The notes beneath the pieces were generated by a model that had not been told where the DNA came from, did no database searches, and saw nothing but the letters and a program-made list of their open reading frames with translations. Positions 35,137 to 45,329 of a stretch of DNA of 64,000 bases are shown here, piece by piece; positions within the stretch are counted from its first letter, which is position 1, and every line of letters begins with the position of its first letter. Origin of the DNA: Eledone cirrhosa (lineage: Eukaryota; Mollusca; Cephalopoda; Octopoda; Eledonidae); assembly GCA_964016885.1 (NCBI GenBank), contig OZ024742.1, positions 3,432,275 through 3,496,274 of the forward strand, written 5' to 3'. Made by a program: the position numbers and the translations under genes.

Positions 35137-38100
35137 AGGGCAAAGGAGCTCTTGAGAGTCAATGGCAATCCAAAATCACCGGGAGAGATGACCCCTTAGC
35201 CTTTGTCAAGGCAGAATTCTAGGAGAAGGAAAACTCTGATATAACACCTGCAACCCTGATGGTGGCTATCGGTTTGCAGTTCTACCAGAGACTACTCCAC
35301 TTACTGTCTCTTTACTAAATGTCAGTGGTTGGGCTTCAGGTTAGCGACCTGTTTCCGGAAAAACTCTCCTGCTACGAAAACAATTCATAGTGCATCAGAT
35401 TTAAATTCCAAGCAGTCAGGAGAACGGTTGTCTCTAACCGGAGATTGTATGACGGGTGTCTGCGAAAGTGTCAATGAGGAAGCCGACATCCTGAGGACCA
35501 GAATTCTGTCTGCAAAAACAACCACACGTATTGGATATTGGAACATAAGAACTATGTACCAACCATCCAAACTTGCGCAAGTTATCGGAGAAATGGAGGC
35601 CTACAAAATTAACATCCTGGGCCTCAGCGAGATCCGCTGGACTGACTCTGGGAAGTTTGTCCATGAAAACAAGACCATCCTGTTCTCATGCCGTCAGAAC
35701 GGGACCCACCGAGATGGAGTTGCAATCATCATGGACAGGGCTGCCAGTGGTGCCCTTGAGGAGTGGAATCCTATCAACGAACGCCTAATGACAGCAAGAT
35801 TCACCACATCACATGCAAAGGTCACCATAGCTCAGTGCTATGCTCCAACCAACGAACATAACGATGATGACAAGGACGCTTTCTACCAGCAACTACAAGA
35901 TGTAAACAAAACCCCACGTCATGACATCCTGATCATCATGGGAGACATGAACGCACAGATCGGGGGAAGCAGGGTTGGCTTTGAACATGTCCTTGGCCCA
36001 CATGCTTATGGAAACCGCACGGACAACGGGGACTGGTTTGTCCAGTTCTGTGCCATGAACAATATGAAAATCGGCTCGTCACTATTTGACCACAAGAACA
36101 TCCACAAAGTCACATGGACTTCGAACGACCACAAGACCAAGACGCAAATAGACCACATTGCGATTGGCCCAAGTTGGAGAGCTCCTTGCCTGCAGGACGT
36201 CCGAGTCTACCGGGGCGCAGATGTCTGCAGTGACCACTATATGTCTGTTACCAAACTTAAAACAGACTGAGGAAGCAGAAGAAGAGAGCACTCAGTACAA
36301 GGCTTTTCGACACTACCAAGCTGAAGAACGGTGACACAGAAGCACAGTTCGAGGCTGCTTTGAAGAACAGATTTGCTGTCCTTGAGGAGTCTGCACCAGG
36401 CTCGGTCAACTGGTGGGAGGAAATGAAGAAGACCATGGAAGCTGCAGGGGAAGAAATCCTGGGCTACAGGAAGTCCCTCAGAGAAGCTTGGTTCAGCGAC
36501 AACACCTGGCAGCTAATTAATGAAAGAAAGCCCTACACCAGCAGAGGCATGCCACTACCCCAGAGGCCATCAAGGTATATCAGCAGTATGTTGACAAGGA
36601 CAAGGAGGTGAAACGCAGCGCCCAAAAGGACAAATGAATGTGGCTTGAGGGTAAGGCAGAGGAGGCGGAAGCAGCTGTGGCACAAAATGACATGCGCATT
36701 GTGTACCAAATTGCCAAGAAAATCACCGGAAGCTCTAGAGCTAACTCAGGCCCGGTGAAAGCGAAAGATGGTACGCTGCTTTCCAAGGGTGAAGAAAAGT
36801 TAGTCAGATGGGTTGAACATTTGAAGGAAGTCCTCAACCGACCGGATCCACGTGTGCCAGCAGACATTAAGGAACCTACTAGTTTGTTGCCTATCAATAC
36901 TGATGACTTCACCGAGAAGGAAGTCCGCATGGCCATCAAAACCCTTAAGAATAACAAGTCACCAGGTATAGATGGCATTCCTGATGAAATGCTGAAGTCA
37001 GGAGGCGAAAGCATGGTCAAGTGGTTGGCCCACTTATGTAATCTTGTGTGGAACACGGGTGAAGTCCCAGAATATTGGAGAAACGGAGCGGTTGTCTGTA
37101 TCCCCAAGAAGGGCAACCTTGCCGATTGTGACAACTGGAGGGGAGTGACACTTCTCTCAATACCAGGGAAGGTCTATTGTCTGATGATTCTGAACCGCAT
37201 ACGTGGCATAGTAGACCGGGAACTGCGAGAACAACAGGCAGGGTTCCGACCAAAACGTTCCTGTGCAGAGCAGATCTTTACGTTACGCCGCATCATTGAG
37301 AGGTACAACGAATTCCAGAGGCCCCTCGCCGTCAGCTTCATCTATTTCTCCAAAGCATTCGATAGCATTCATCGACCGTCACTCTGGAGCATCATGCATG
37401 AGTATGGTCTGCCCCAGAAAGTCATTTCGGCAATCAAACAGATTTACGCAAACTCCAAGTGCTGCATACGGACAGAGGATGGTTACAGTGACTGGTTTGA
37501 GGTGGTTACTGGCGTGCGTCAGTGTTGTTCGCTCTCTCCAATTCTCTTTGCCATAGCCATTGACTGGGTACTAAGAAGAGCGTCTAAAGACCAGGGTATA
37601 TCTTGGGTGGGAGAGCAAAGGTTGTCTGACCTGGACTTTGCGGACGATATTGTTGCACTTGCAGAGAGCACAGCTGACCTGAAAATCATTATGAACAATA
37701 TCAATGTCGAAGCAGGAAGCTTAGGTCTCAATATCAGTGCTAAGAAGACCAAAAGCATGTTATCTGGGACACACCCATCACCAACTAGTGTTTTCATTGA
37801 ACAGGGCGAGGTGGAGATAGTGGACAACTTCACCTACCTAGGAAGCTGCATTGACGATGGGGGCGCCAAGGACAGTGAATTGCAATGTAGATTGTGAAAG
37901 GCTTTAGCAGCATTTAACGAGCTTGTCAAGATCTGAAAGAGCAGGAAGTTCACCCTCAAAGCAAAGATGAGATTCTACAACAGCAACGTGCTGTCCACAC
38001 TCTTGTACGGAAGTGAAACATGGCACCTTAAGACCAGCCAAGAGAAGAAGTTGGACGCATTCGATTCCAGGTGTCTGCGAAAGATCCTGGGGATTAAATG

Positions 38101-38440
38101 GAGTGACCATGTAACAAACCAGGAAGTCAGGAACCGCACCAACCAGCAGCTGGTCGCTTCTGCCATCTGCAAGCGACGCATGGGCTGGTTTGGGCACGCT
38201 TTGAGACTTCCCCCGGAGAGACTGGCGAACCAAGTACTTAAATGGAACCCACAGGGAAGCAGACGGAGAGGGCGACCCAAAATGAACTGGTGCCAGACAG
38301 TTGAGAGGGACCTGCGAGCGACAAACAGACAATGGTGGGACGCTGTGCAACTGGCTGCTGACCGAACGCGGTGTAACACTATGATTGCCTCATGCGTCGC
38401 AAGACGCGGGAGCTTCTGAGTCTGAGTCTATGTTGAAGCA
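35137..38440 (+). mobile_element. RTE-like LINE nested in the Tx1 ORF1
   Basis: The insertion separates two parts of one minus-strand ORF1. It encodes an APE-type endonuclease then an RT with no separate ORF1, on the plus strand. The exact 5' end lies between about 35,140 and 35,160. The 3' end is just after the stop at 38,417-38,419, where a GTCTGA-like short repeat (GAGTCTGAGTC) occurs. It is younger than the Tx1 copy it interrupts. Confidence 0.78.
35329..38419 (+). pseudogene. RTE-like endonuclease/reverse transcriptase, broken
   Basis: Endonuclease part 35,329-36,270: GYWNIRTMYQPSKLAQV, LGLSEIRW, YAPTNEHNDDDKDAFY, IIMGDMNAQIG, DHIAIG, CSDHYMSV. The RT follows in other frames (36,360-36,611, then 36,638-37,897): NKSPGIDGIPDEMLK, IPKKGNLADCDNWRGVTLL, QAGFRPKRSCAEQIFTLR, LDFADDIVALAES. 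The C-terminus (37,967-38,419) has LYGSETW, MGWFGHALRLPPERLANQVL and a GSRRRGRPKMNW basic motif. Motif A reads FIYFSKAFDS, where the family has FID, so the first catalytic Asp is lost. RQGC has become RQCC. There are frameshifts near 36,270 and 36,600 and stops at 37,895 and 37,934. It belongs to the RTE/BovB-like group by layout; I am less sure of the exact clade. Confidence 0.85.
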
Positions 38441-38877
38441 TGGCCTCCTTTTTGCTGCTGCCGCAGCGAAAGTGTTCTTCTTGTTTTCGTTGGGGATTTT
38501 GTTGTCGTTGTTCTTGTTGGTGTTGTTGTTAGCACTGTCGCTGTTATCATTGTTGTCTTTGTTGCCACCGTTGTTCTCGGTGCAGTTGGTATTGTTGCTG
38601 TTGGTGTTGTCGCTATTTGTTTTTATGTTAGTGGTGTTGATATTGTTGTTGTATTTGTTATTTTTTTTTTGTTATCTGTATTTTCGTTGTCGCTGTTACT
38701 GTCATTTTTTTCAAAATTAGTGTTCTTATTGGTATCATTGGTGTCTTTGTTTACCTTGTTTGTGGTGGTGTTTGTGTTATCAATGTGTGTTAATTTAGCT
38801 GTAGCGCTCCTCTCAACTTCTACGTCGCTGTCGCACGACAGCCGACATATCGCTGGGGCGTGGCTCAGCCATGTTTT
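38430..38877 (-). pseudogene. N-terminal fragment of Tx1 ORF1
   Basis: The minus strand reads an Asn/Asp/Thr-rich stretch (for example THIDNTNTTTNKVNKDTNDT) followed by TFAAAAAKRRPCFNID. This matches the order in the Tx1 copy at 46,923, where an Asn-rich region is followed by TTFAQTVKKNELYTPIDI. One frame change is present. It is cut at 38,430 by the RTE-like insertion. Confidence 0.72.
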
Positions 38878-39079
38878 TTTTTCTTCGTAAATTTTTTAAC
38901 ATGTAAAAAAAAGTTCAAATATTTGGGCCAAAAGGCCCAAATATTATACTTTCCCCCTAACGGGGCAAAGTCTAAGGGCTTATATCCCTTACACAGCAAG
39001 GAATATTTAACAACAAATAATTTTAACAGGCAAATAAAGCGACTTACTGTGAGCGAGCAAAATACGTCCGCTTAGACCA
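38878..39079 (-). promoter_or_regulatory. 5' UTR of the Tx1 LINE
   Basis: About 200 bp upstream of ORF1, with an A-run, the stem GGGCCTTTTGGCCC, and CCCCGTTAGGGGG. LINE 5' UTRs normally hold an internal promoter, but no specific motif is identified. It abuts the (AAT)n tail of the next Tx1 copy at 39,080. Confidence 0.55.
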
Positions 39080-40998
39080 ATAATAATAATAATAATAATA
39101 ATAATTTCATTTATTAGAGACAAGGGGAGACATGTAGGGGACAATACAAAGACAGGGACAGTGGGGGTTTACAATAAGTTCGAGTAAAAGTGTACAATGG
39201 CAAGACTAATTTAACAATGAAAATATAAATATATAAAATAAACTATGCATAAATATAACAAAATAAATTCCCTGATAGGGGGTGGACAACCCTGGAGTGA
39301 CTCGGGTACCCCACCAATCCTGAACCACCCTGCGCTTGTAGGGCACCCAGGGCGAGCACCCTCTCCTCAAGTTAGCTAGCCTATAGGCGCATGGACAGAG
39401 TAGGCCCATTCACACGAGCCATTCTCGCCACATTCACCCACCTTTTAGCAAATGTACTGGGGGGCAGCACTTCTCTCTCCACACTCACCTTCCTTTCCAG
39501 GTGAAACTTGAAGAAGTTGATGAGGGATTAGCCGAAGATAAAAGTGTCTGTCTTCAGTCCTTTTAACCTGGTCCACCATATAACCTCTTTCGCAACTGCC
39601 ACCAGACAGAGGAAAATTTCCTGCTCTTCCTGACCTAAGGAAGGCGGTGGATCGATCTTCACTATGGACTCGGCCGATAGCCAGATTCGTTCCACACGCG
39701 ACAAGTGCGTGCAGAACGGTTTCGTCGTTCTGTACGCATCTTGGGCAGGTCCGTCTGACAGCACTTCCGTGCCTGTAGAGTTTATCCCGAACCGGCAGTG
39801 CCCCCCGGTAGCACTGCCAAGCGAGGGATTTCTGGAAATTGTCCATCGTCCCCGGCTCAAAAGTCCTCCGGTACAGACTGGTCAGTTCGACTTCGTCGAG
39901 GACCAAAGCTTCTCCGAGTGCGTCATCGCACTTGCCCACCACTAATCCTCTATAGAACTCGAGAGTGGAAGTTCCACTGATCGCATTGTCCGCTTGGTAG
40001 AGGGCAGTGAGTACCTGGCAACATTCCAGGTGCCAGTCAACCAGTCTCGGTCTGTTCTTGACCCAGGACTGCAGCTCAGTCAAAGAAATGAGCTGCGGAA
40101 AGGCCCGTCTGATAAACCGTGACCACACCTGTTCACCGTTGAGGCAGAATATCTGGAGATGTCGCAGCCTCAACGCATTTCTGTGCATCATTAGCCACGG
40201 CATGCCCAGCCCTCCGCGTAGAGGGGGCTGGCAGTAGAAGGAACGCCTCACCAACGGAACTTGTCCCCTCCACAAGAATTTGAAGAGGAGCCGTTCCAAA
40301 TTGACGAGGCGCGGACGGGGGCAAGGCACGACGGTCAGGCGGTAGTTGATGACGGACGCGATATACGCATTCGCCACCTCCGCGCGACCTTTCAGTGTAA
40401 GCTTCCTCCCAGCCCATTTTTGGGTGAGACTGGCTACTCTGCTCGTTACCTCGTCCCAATTCTTTTCCACCTGGAGGTCTGGTCCGAACCAAACTCGAGC
40501 AACTTTGCCGGTCCGTCCGTCCAGCGCCCTACGACGCTGTTGGACGGCATGGGCTTGCCTCTCCAGGTTCCGAGCTGCAAGCCCACCGACATTTCCGGGT
40601 TAAGTTTGGCTCCTGTCACCCTTTCATATTCCTTCAATAAGGTGCCGACCACCTCGATTTCTGAGGTGTTCGACACCATCATGGTGATGTTGTCCGCATA
40701 AGCCGACACCGCCTTTCCACGTCCCGGTTCGAGCGGGATGCCCTGCAACAGCTCCAGCTTCCGCAGTAAAGGCTCGAGAGTCAATACGTACAGAAGGGAA
40801 GAGAGAGGGCACCCTTGCCGGACCGATCGGGAGAGCCGAAATGGTTCCGAGAGGTGGCCATTAACCTTGACCACCGAGCGTGTGCCGCTGTGCATTGCAG
40901 TGATCCAGCTTCTAAAGACAGGGGCGAAGCCAGCTGCTTTGAGGACAAACTCCAGATACCGATGGTCGACCCTATCGAATACTTTCGATTGAGAGGTG
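39080..40998 (-). mobile_element. 5'-truncated Tx1 LINE, second copy
   Basis: The tail (AAT)n at 39,080-39,107 is followed by the 3' UTR (TTTCATTTATTAGAGACAAG, related to TTTCATTTATTGGCCACAAG at 29,750). ORF2 runs up to a truncation at 40,998, just upstream of RT motif A. It lies head-to-tail with the copy at 29,727-39,079. Confidence 0.85.
39381..40998 (-). pseudogene. Tx1 ORF2 fragment, RT C-terminal half and zinc motif
   Basis: Starts inside motif A (QSKVFDRVDHRYLE) and continues RSVRQGCPLSSLLYVL, then motif C as SAYADNITMMV, where YADD has become YADN. It then has WFG-type residues, RWTDGPAKLLE, GLGMPWLMM, CPRCVQNDETVLHAL and the terminal ARMARVNGPTL at 39,390. A frame change lies near 40,490 and a deletion with frame change near 39,715 (after HALV). 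Inactive. Confidence 0.85.
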
Positions 40999-41730
40999 TA
41001 AACGAGGCTCATATGGCTATAAGGATCAGCTTTTGGTTAACAAAATGATACTGGAAGATTGTTATAATAGACACAAAAATCTATCAATTGCTTAGATAGA
41101 TTATAAAAAAGCATTCGATAGTTTGCCACACAGTTGATTTTCAAAATATCTCCCGTTGTCATGAGGTTCTTGTCATCCAGTATGAAGACATGGAAAACGA
41201 CACTCCTTTCGAACAGTGAAACAAAATCAATGGAAGCTGGAGAAGTTAATATTAATTTTGGAATTTTTTCAGGGTGACTCTTTATCACCGCTTTTATTCT
41301 GCATCGCACTGTACCATTAAGTAAATTGCTCAATGAAACAAAACATGGATATAAAGGCTATGACAAAACCATTAATCACTTGTTCTACATGGATGACCTG
41401 AATATATTTGCAAAAAATGATGAACAATTGCAATAGACAAGAATGTATCTATAAAAACATTTGAAAAATTGAGCAAGTATAAGGACCTGGAGATAGAAAT
41501 TGGAAAAATGTGGAAATTGAGAACTAAAACATACCAGTGGTTGTAGGCGTTCTAGGAATGATACCTAAGGGGTCTAATGATTACTTATCGCAAATCCCAG
41601 GAAACCCGCGTATAGGAGAAATACAAAAGATAGTACTAATGGGAACTGCCCATATACTAAGGAAGATTCTGTCAATAGAAGTACATCACAAGTCTAAACA
41701 CCTAAAGATGCATGTGTGTGTATGTATGTT
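40999..41730 (+). pseudogene. Fragment of a LINE with restriction-like endonuclease (R2/R4-type), copy a
   Basis: Plus-strand translation in shifting frames gives GSYGYKDQLLVNKMI, IDYKKAFDSLPH (motif A), FFQGDSLSPLLF (motif B) and FYMDDLNIFAKNDEQL (motif C YMDD). Then after an internal loss it jumps to VVVGVLGMIPKGSND and IQKIVLMGTAHILRKILSI, the C-terminal end of such proteins. The nuclease core is missing. Many stops and frameshifts. Family assignment is from remembered motif order. Confidence 0.7.
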
Positions 41731-41825
41731 CTTTCTTGAAAATGGCAGACCTTGTTGTCTCTTGAGGTCACTGGTTGTGACTTGGTGATAACTCGTATGA
41801 ACATAAAGCAAGATAAATGCAGCTG
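41731..41825. other. Short flank before the third Tx1 copy
   Basis: Includes GTGACTTGGTGATAACTCGT; no gene. It ends at the (AAT)n tail of the next element. Confidence 0.5.
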
Positions 41826-43346
41826 TAATAATAATAATAATAATATTAATAATAATAATAATAATAGTAATAATGATTTCTTTATTGGCCACAAGGGCTA
41901 ACATCAAGGAAAACATTACAGACGGCACAGGAGGGTACAGGACGGTACGATGTGGGTTTTGTGCGTGTAAATATTTTTATTATTTATATAAGAAAAAAAA
42001 AAGGACATAGAAACATATATATATATAAACAATAAAAATGAAAATTGAAACAATGAAAAATTCCCCAATAGGGGGGAAACCTCCGAGGGTTACTCGTGGC
42101 GAAAACCACACAAAAGACAACGGCTAGCCTGACCACCAGGGCGAGCGCCCTCTCTCAATTTTTCCATCTCTCAAACTACAGACGTATATTCAGAGTGGTC
42201 CCGTTCACTCGGACCATTCTCGCTACATTCACCCACCTTTCAACAAACTTGCTAGAAAGCAGCACTTGCCTCTCCACCCTGATTTTCCTCTTCAAGTGAA
42301 ACTTGAAAAAGTTAATTAGGGATTCGCCGGGGAGGAAAGTGTCTGTTTTAACACTTTTAACCTTGTCCACCACAAATCTCTTTCGCCATGGCCACCAGGC
42401 AGATGAAAACCGCTTGCCCTTCCTCCTCGAAGGAAGACGGCGAGATCATCTGCACAATGGACTCAGTCGACAACCGGATCAGTCCCACACGCGACTGCAA
42501 CTGTTCGACATAGCTCCACAAGTCAGCAATGCTCGGACACTGAACGAGTGCGTGCACAACGGTTTCGTCGCTCTGCGCGCATCACGGACAGGCTCGGCTG
42601 ACGGCACTTCCGTGCCTGTAGAGCTTATCTCGAACCGGTAACGCTCCCCCGGTAGCACTGCCAGGCCAGGGATTTTTGGAAGTTATCCATAGGCCTCGGG
42701 CTGAAAGTTCTCCGGAAGAGAGCAAACAGCTGATCTTCTTTGACGCCCAGGATCTCTCCGAGAATGTCGTCGCTCTTCCCCTCCACTAGTCCTCTATAGA
42801 ACGCCGAGGTGGATGTTCCACCGATACTGGTGCCCATCTGGGAGAGGGCAGTGAGCGCCTGGAGACATTCCAGTTTCCAAGCGCTAACCCTCGGTCTTTT
42901 TCTGACTCAGGACTGCAGCTCAGTCAAGGAGATTAGCTGTGGGAAACGTTCCTTGCGAACGGCGACCACAGCCGTTCACCATCAGGGAAGCACCAGAGAT
43001 GTCGCAGCTTCAGCGCATGTTTGCGCATCATCAGCCATGACATGCCCAGTCCTCCACGCAACGGGTGTTGACAGCAGATGGATCGTCTGACCATGAGAGC
43101 GCGTCCCTTCCACAAGAAGCGGAAGAGGAGGCGCTCCATTTTGGTGAGAGTTGGCTGGAGCAAGGGACGACGGTGAGGTGGTAGCAGATGACGGATGCGA
43201 TGTACGCATTCGCCACCTCCGCCTGGCCTTTCAGGGACAGCTTCCTCTCAGCCCATTTCTGGGTGAGGGAGGCCACCCTGCTCGTCACCTCGTTCCAGTT
43301 TTTCTCCATCTGGAGGTCCGGTCCGAACCAGACCCCGAGCAATTTA
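41826..43346 (-). mobile_element. 5'-truncated Tx1 LINE, third copy
   Basis: (AAT)n tail at 41,826-41,875, then TTTCTTTATTGGCCACAAGG as 3' UTR, then the ORF2 C-terminal third. Truncated at 43,346 in LLGVWFGPDLQ. It separates two fragments of restriction-like-endonuclease LINEs. Confidence 0.85.
42176..43346 (-). pseudogene. Tx1 ORF2 C-terminal fragment
   Basis: Begins LLGVWFGPDLQMEKNWNEVT, then LKGQAEVANAYIASVI. A frame change leads to LLFRFLWKGRALMVRRSICC and GGLGMSWLMMRKHAL. Later come FYRGLVEGKSDD, PRPMDNFQKSLAWQCYRG and the terminal ARMVRVNGTTLNIRL. RT catalytic motifs are upstream of the truncation and absent. Several frameshifts. Confidence 0.83.
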
Positions 43347-43767
43347 ATAATAGTGGTATGAGCATACGCCAGAGTCGGTGATAGAAAACGATCAGGTGAA
43401 GGTGTTGTGGGATTTTAGGCTACAGAGGGACAAGAAACTGGAACACAATAGACCTGACCTGGTGGTTTTGGACAAGGAAAAAAGATCGTGCCTGATTGTG
43501 GATGTGGCCTGCCCATTCGACACGAGAGTGCAAGAGAAGGAGAGGGAGAAAATTAACCGAATCCAGGAATTAAAGTGGGCGGTAAAAAGGATTTGGAACT
43601 GCCATGAAGTCAAAGTGGTCCCGATTCTCATAGGTGCCCTAGGTACTATCTCAAAAAGTTTCCAGGGATGGTTACAGAAAATTGGCCCCGCCACGCTTTT
43701 TGGGACGCTCCAAAAGGCATGCTTGCTGGGAACAGCAAGAACCCTCCGATACGTCCTGAATATCTGA
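43347..43767 (+). pseudogene. Restriction-like endonuclease end of an R2/R4-type LINE, copy b
   Basis: The intact frame 43,378-43,767 (129 aa) is the C-terminal nuclease and tail. It has KVLWDFRLQRDKKLEHNRPD, then VVLDKEKRSCLIVDVACPFD, which fits the R-P-D...D-V-A core of PD-(D/E)XK-like LINE nucleases. VPILIGALGTISKSFQGWL and LQKACLLGTARTLRYVLNI follow. Just upstream, in another frame, is a W-Y-E-H-x-P-E motif. It ends in a TGA and an (AATAATA) tail at 43,842. The RT part is absent, consistent with 5' truncation. The overlap of its terminal motif with copy a shows a different insertion. Confidence 0.82.
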
Positions 43768-43869
43768 GGCTGCAGGTAGTGGCTTGATATTCATTTCAAC
43801 AAAATTTCCAGTTAACTAACATCAATAACTGAGACTCAAAGAACAATAATAATATATTATTATTATCTA

Positions 43870-44052
43870 GCTAGGGTTAGATCGTATAACGGAAATAAAA
43901 GACCATGTGACCTCTGCGCCGCTGAAGCCCTGGAAATAGTCTACGCCACAGACCACATCTTAAGCAAAAAATCTGAGGCAATTTCGGCTTGTAAACATAA
44001 ATTGCACAAAACTTTCCTGTATTACAGCCCCACATTATACCCTAACGGATAG
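43870..44052 (+). pseudogene. C-terminal remnant of an RT/GIY-YIG element
   Basis: A 60-codon open frame ending in TAG reads KRPCDLCAAEALEIVYATDH, then ILSKKSEAISACKHKLHKTF. It aligns by eye with the end of elements A and B (KFCNLCILETHN, LLNKKSEVFATCQHRLRHSF) and of the element at 61.5 kb (NCDLCIEE, CCRHRLNSTF). The conserved pattern is C-x2-C, then K/N-K-x-S-E, then C-x-H. No upstream part is present. Likely a strongly 5'-truncated copy of a third subfamily. Confidence 0.65.
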
Positions 44053-44620
44053 TACGATCTATACGCGGATATTTTACGTCTTGATGTGGTAGCTAAGTAT
44101 ATGTTATGTTTATACCATTACTTATTTGCATAGGTAAGTATATATTATCTGTATGTTTTGTGAAGGTACGTATACTTTCTCGTACGTATATTTGATTGTA
44201 TATGTTATGGCGTATATTTTACATATTCTTGTACATATGCTTTTGGTTATGTGTATACGTGAGTTTGGCGTCTGTGTGAGTATGCGGATTCATACGTATG
44301 TAGGGTGCGTGTATATGTGTACTTCGTGTTTTGGTTGACGTACGTCTCCGAACATTTGTGTATTTACATGTAGGTATGTGTGTGCGCGCATTATATACGT
44401 ATTTATTTATTCATATACATTTATTTAATTATTTGTATACACGCACAGACACACATATTTATATGTCCGTGTATTTGTATACCTATGGCGAGTGTTTTCG
44501 CGTATGCTTGTGTATGTACGTATTTGGATGCGTGTATGTATTTATTTAATTTCAATTACCTCTGTATTTTATTTATTTTATTCTTAACTCTGAAGCTGAG
44601 AATCATTTGGTTTCCTAGTT
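44053..44620. other. GT-rich unique DNA, nothing recognised
   Basis: TATGT/TACGT-rich sequence, with Tyr/Val/Cys-rich open frames that carry no motif. Confidence 0.55.
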
Positions 44621-44905
44621 AGAATTTTAGTCTACGACTTCAGCTATACCATTTACGTGGTTTTGTCTTTGCGTGCAATTGTTCTCCACGCTCCACATAT
44701 GACGTATTATCTTCGTTTTTTTTTTCGTTCATTGCCAGAGAACGTCTCTATGAACCACATAAGAGAATATTAGCCTACGACTTCTTTTATACCATAAACG
44801 TGGTTCTGTCTTTGCGTGTAATTGTTTTTCACCGCTCCAAATAATGACGTATTATATTCGTTTTTTCCCGTTCTTTGCCAGGGAACGTTTCCACGAACCA
44901 AAGTA
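44621..44905 (+). repeat. Direct duplication, period about 143 bp
   Basis: GAATTTTAGTCTACGACTTC at about 44,623 recurs as GAATATTAGCCTACGACTTC near 44,766. The following CGTGGTTTTGTCTTTGCGTG and CATTGCCAGAGAACGT motifs also recur. Copies are imperfect. Function unknown. Confidence 0.8.
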
Positions 44906-45040
44906 TCGTCTTCCTGTCTTCCTCCGGTTGCAACGTTTTTTAAAATATCCAGTTCTGCGTTTACAGATTGACTTTGTTAGTTTCAGAAGATCCCATTAAG
45001 GGTGAAAGCAGCGATTCTTGGCTTAAACTTTAATCTGTTA

Positions 45041-45130
<90 letters not shown>

Positions 45131-45329
45131 AACACACACACATACGCATTTACACACGCATATATACATATACAAGCAAATATAAACAAGTACACACATA
45201 TATATATACACACACTTTTATAGATATACACACACACACTGACATATACATATAACCACACACACTCATATACACAGCCACTTTACAGTGAAACCTAATA
45301 CGAATATATTTTCTTTCCCTCCAACAATT
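44906..45329. repeat. Unique DNA, (TA)n and (CA)n tracts
   Basis: (TA)n at about 45,045-45,130 and a CA/TA-rich stretch at 45,131-45,275. No gene seen. Confidence 0.85.

Larger units (their letters stand above)
29727..39079 (-). mobile_element. Tx1-type LINE, split by an RTE-like insertion
   Basis: In minus-strand order: 5' UTR (39,079-38,880), N-terminal part of ORF1 (38,877-38,430), an RTE-like LINE on the other strand (about 35,150-38,435), the rest of ORF1 (35,136-33,473), ORF2 (33,437-30,015), 3' UTR and an (ATT)n tail at 29,750-29,727. The 5' UTR contains the stems GGGCCTTTTGGCCC and CCCCGTTAGGGGG, comparable to GCCCCAGAAAGGGGC-type stems in the Tx1 copies at 46.8 kb and 52.2 kb. The copy is nearly full length but has several frameshifts and stops. 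Confidence 0.82.

Noticed and set aside
34435..35155. Plus-strand frames between the RTE and Tx1 ORF1
   Set aside because: Antisense shadows of Tx1 ORF1; none shows a domain.
41686..41928. Ile/Leu-rich minus-strand frames
   Set aside because: They arise from the (AAT)n tail of a Tx1 copy.
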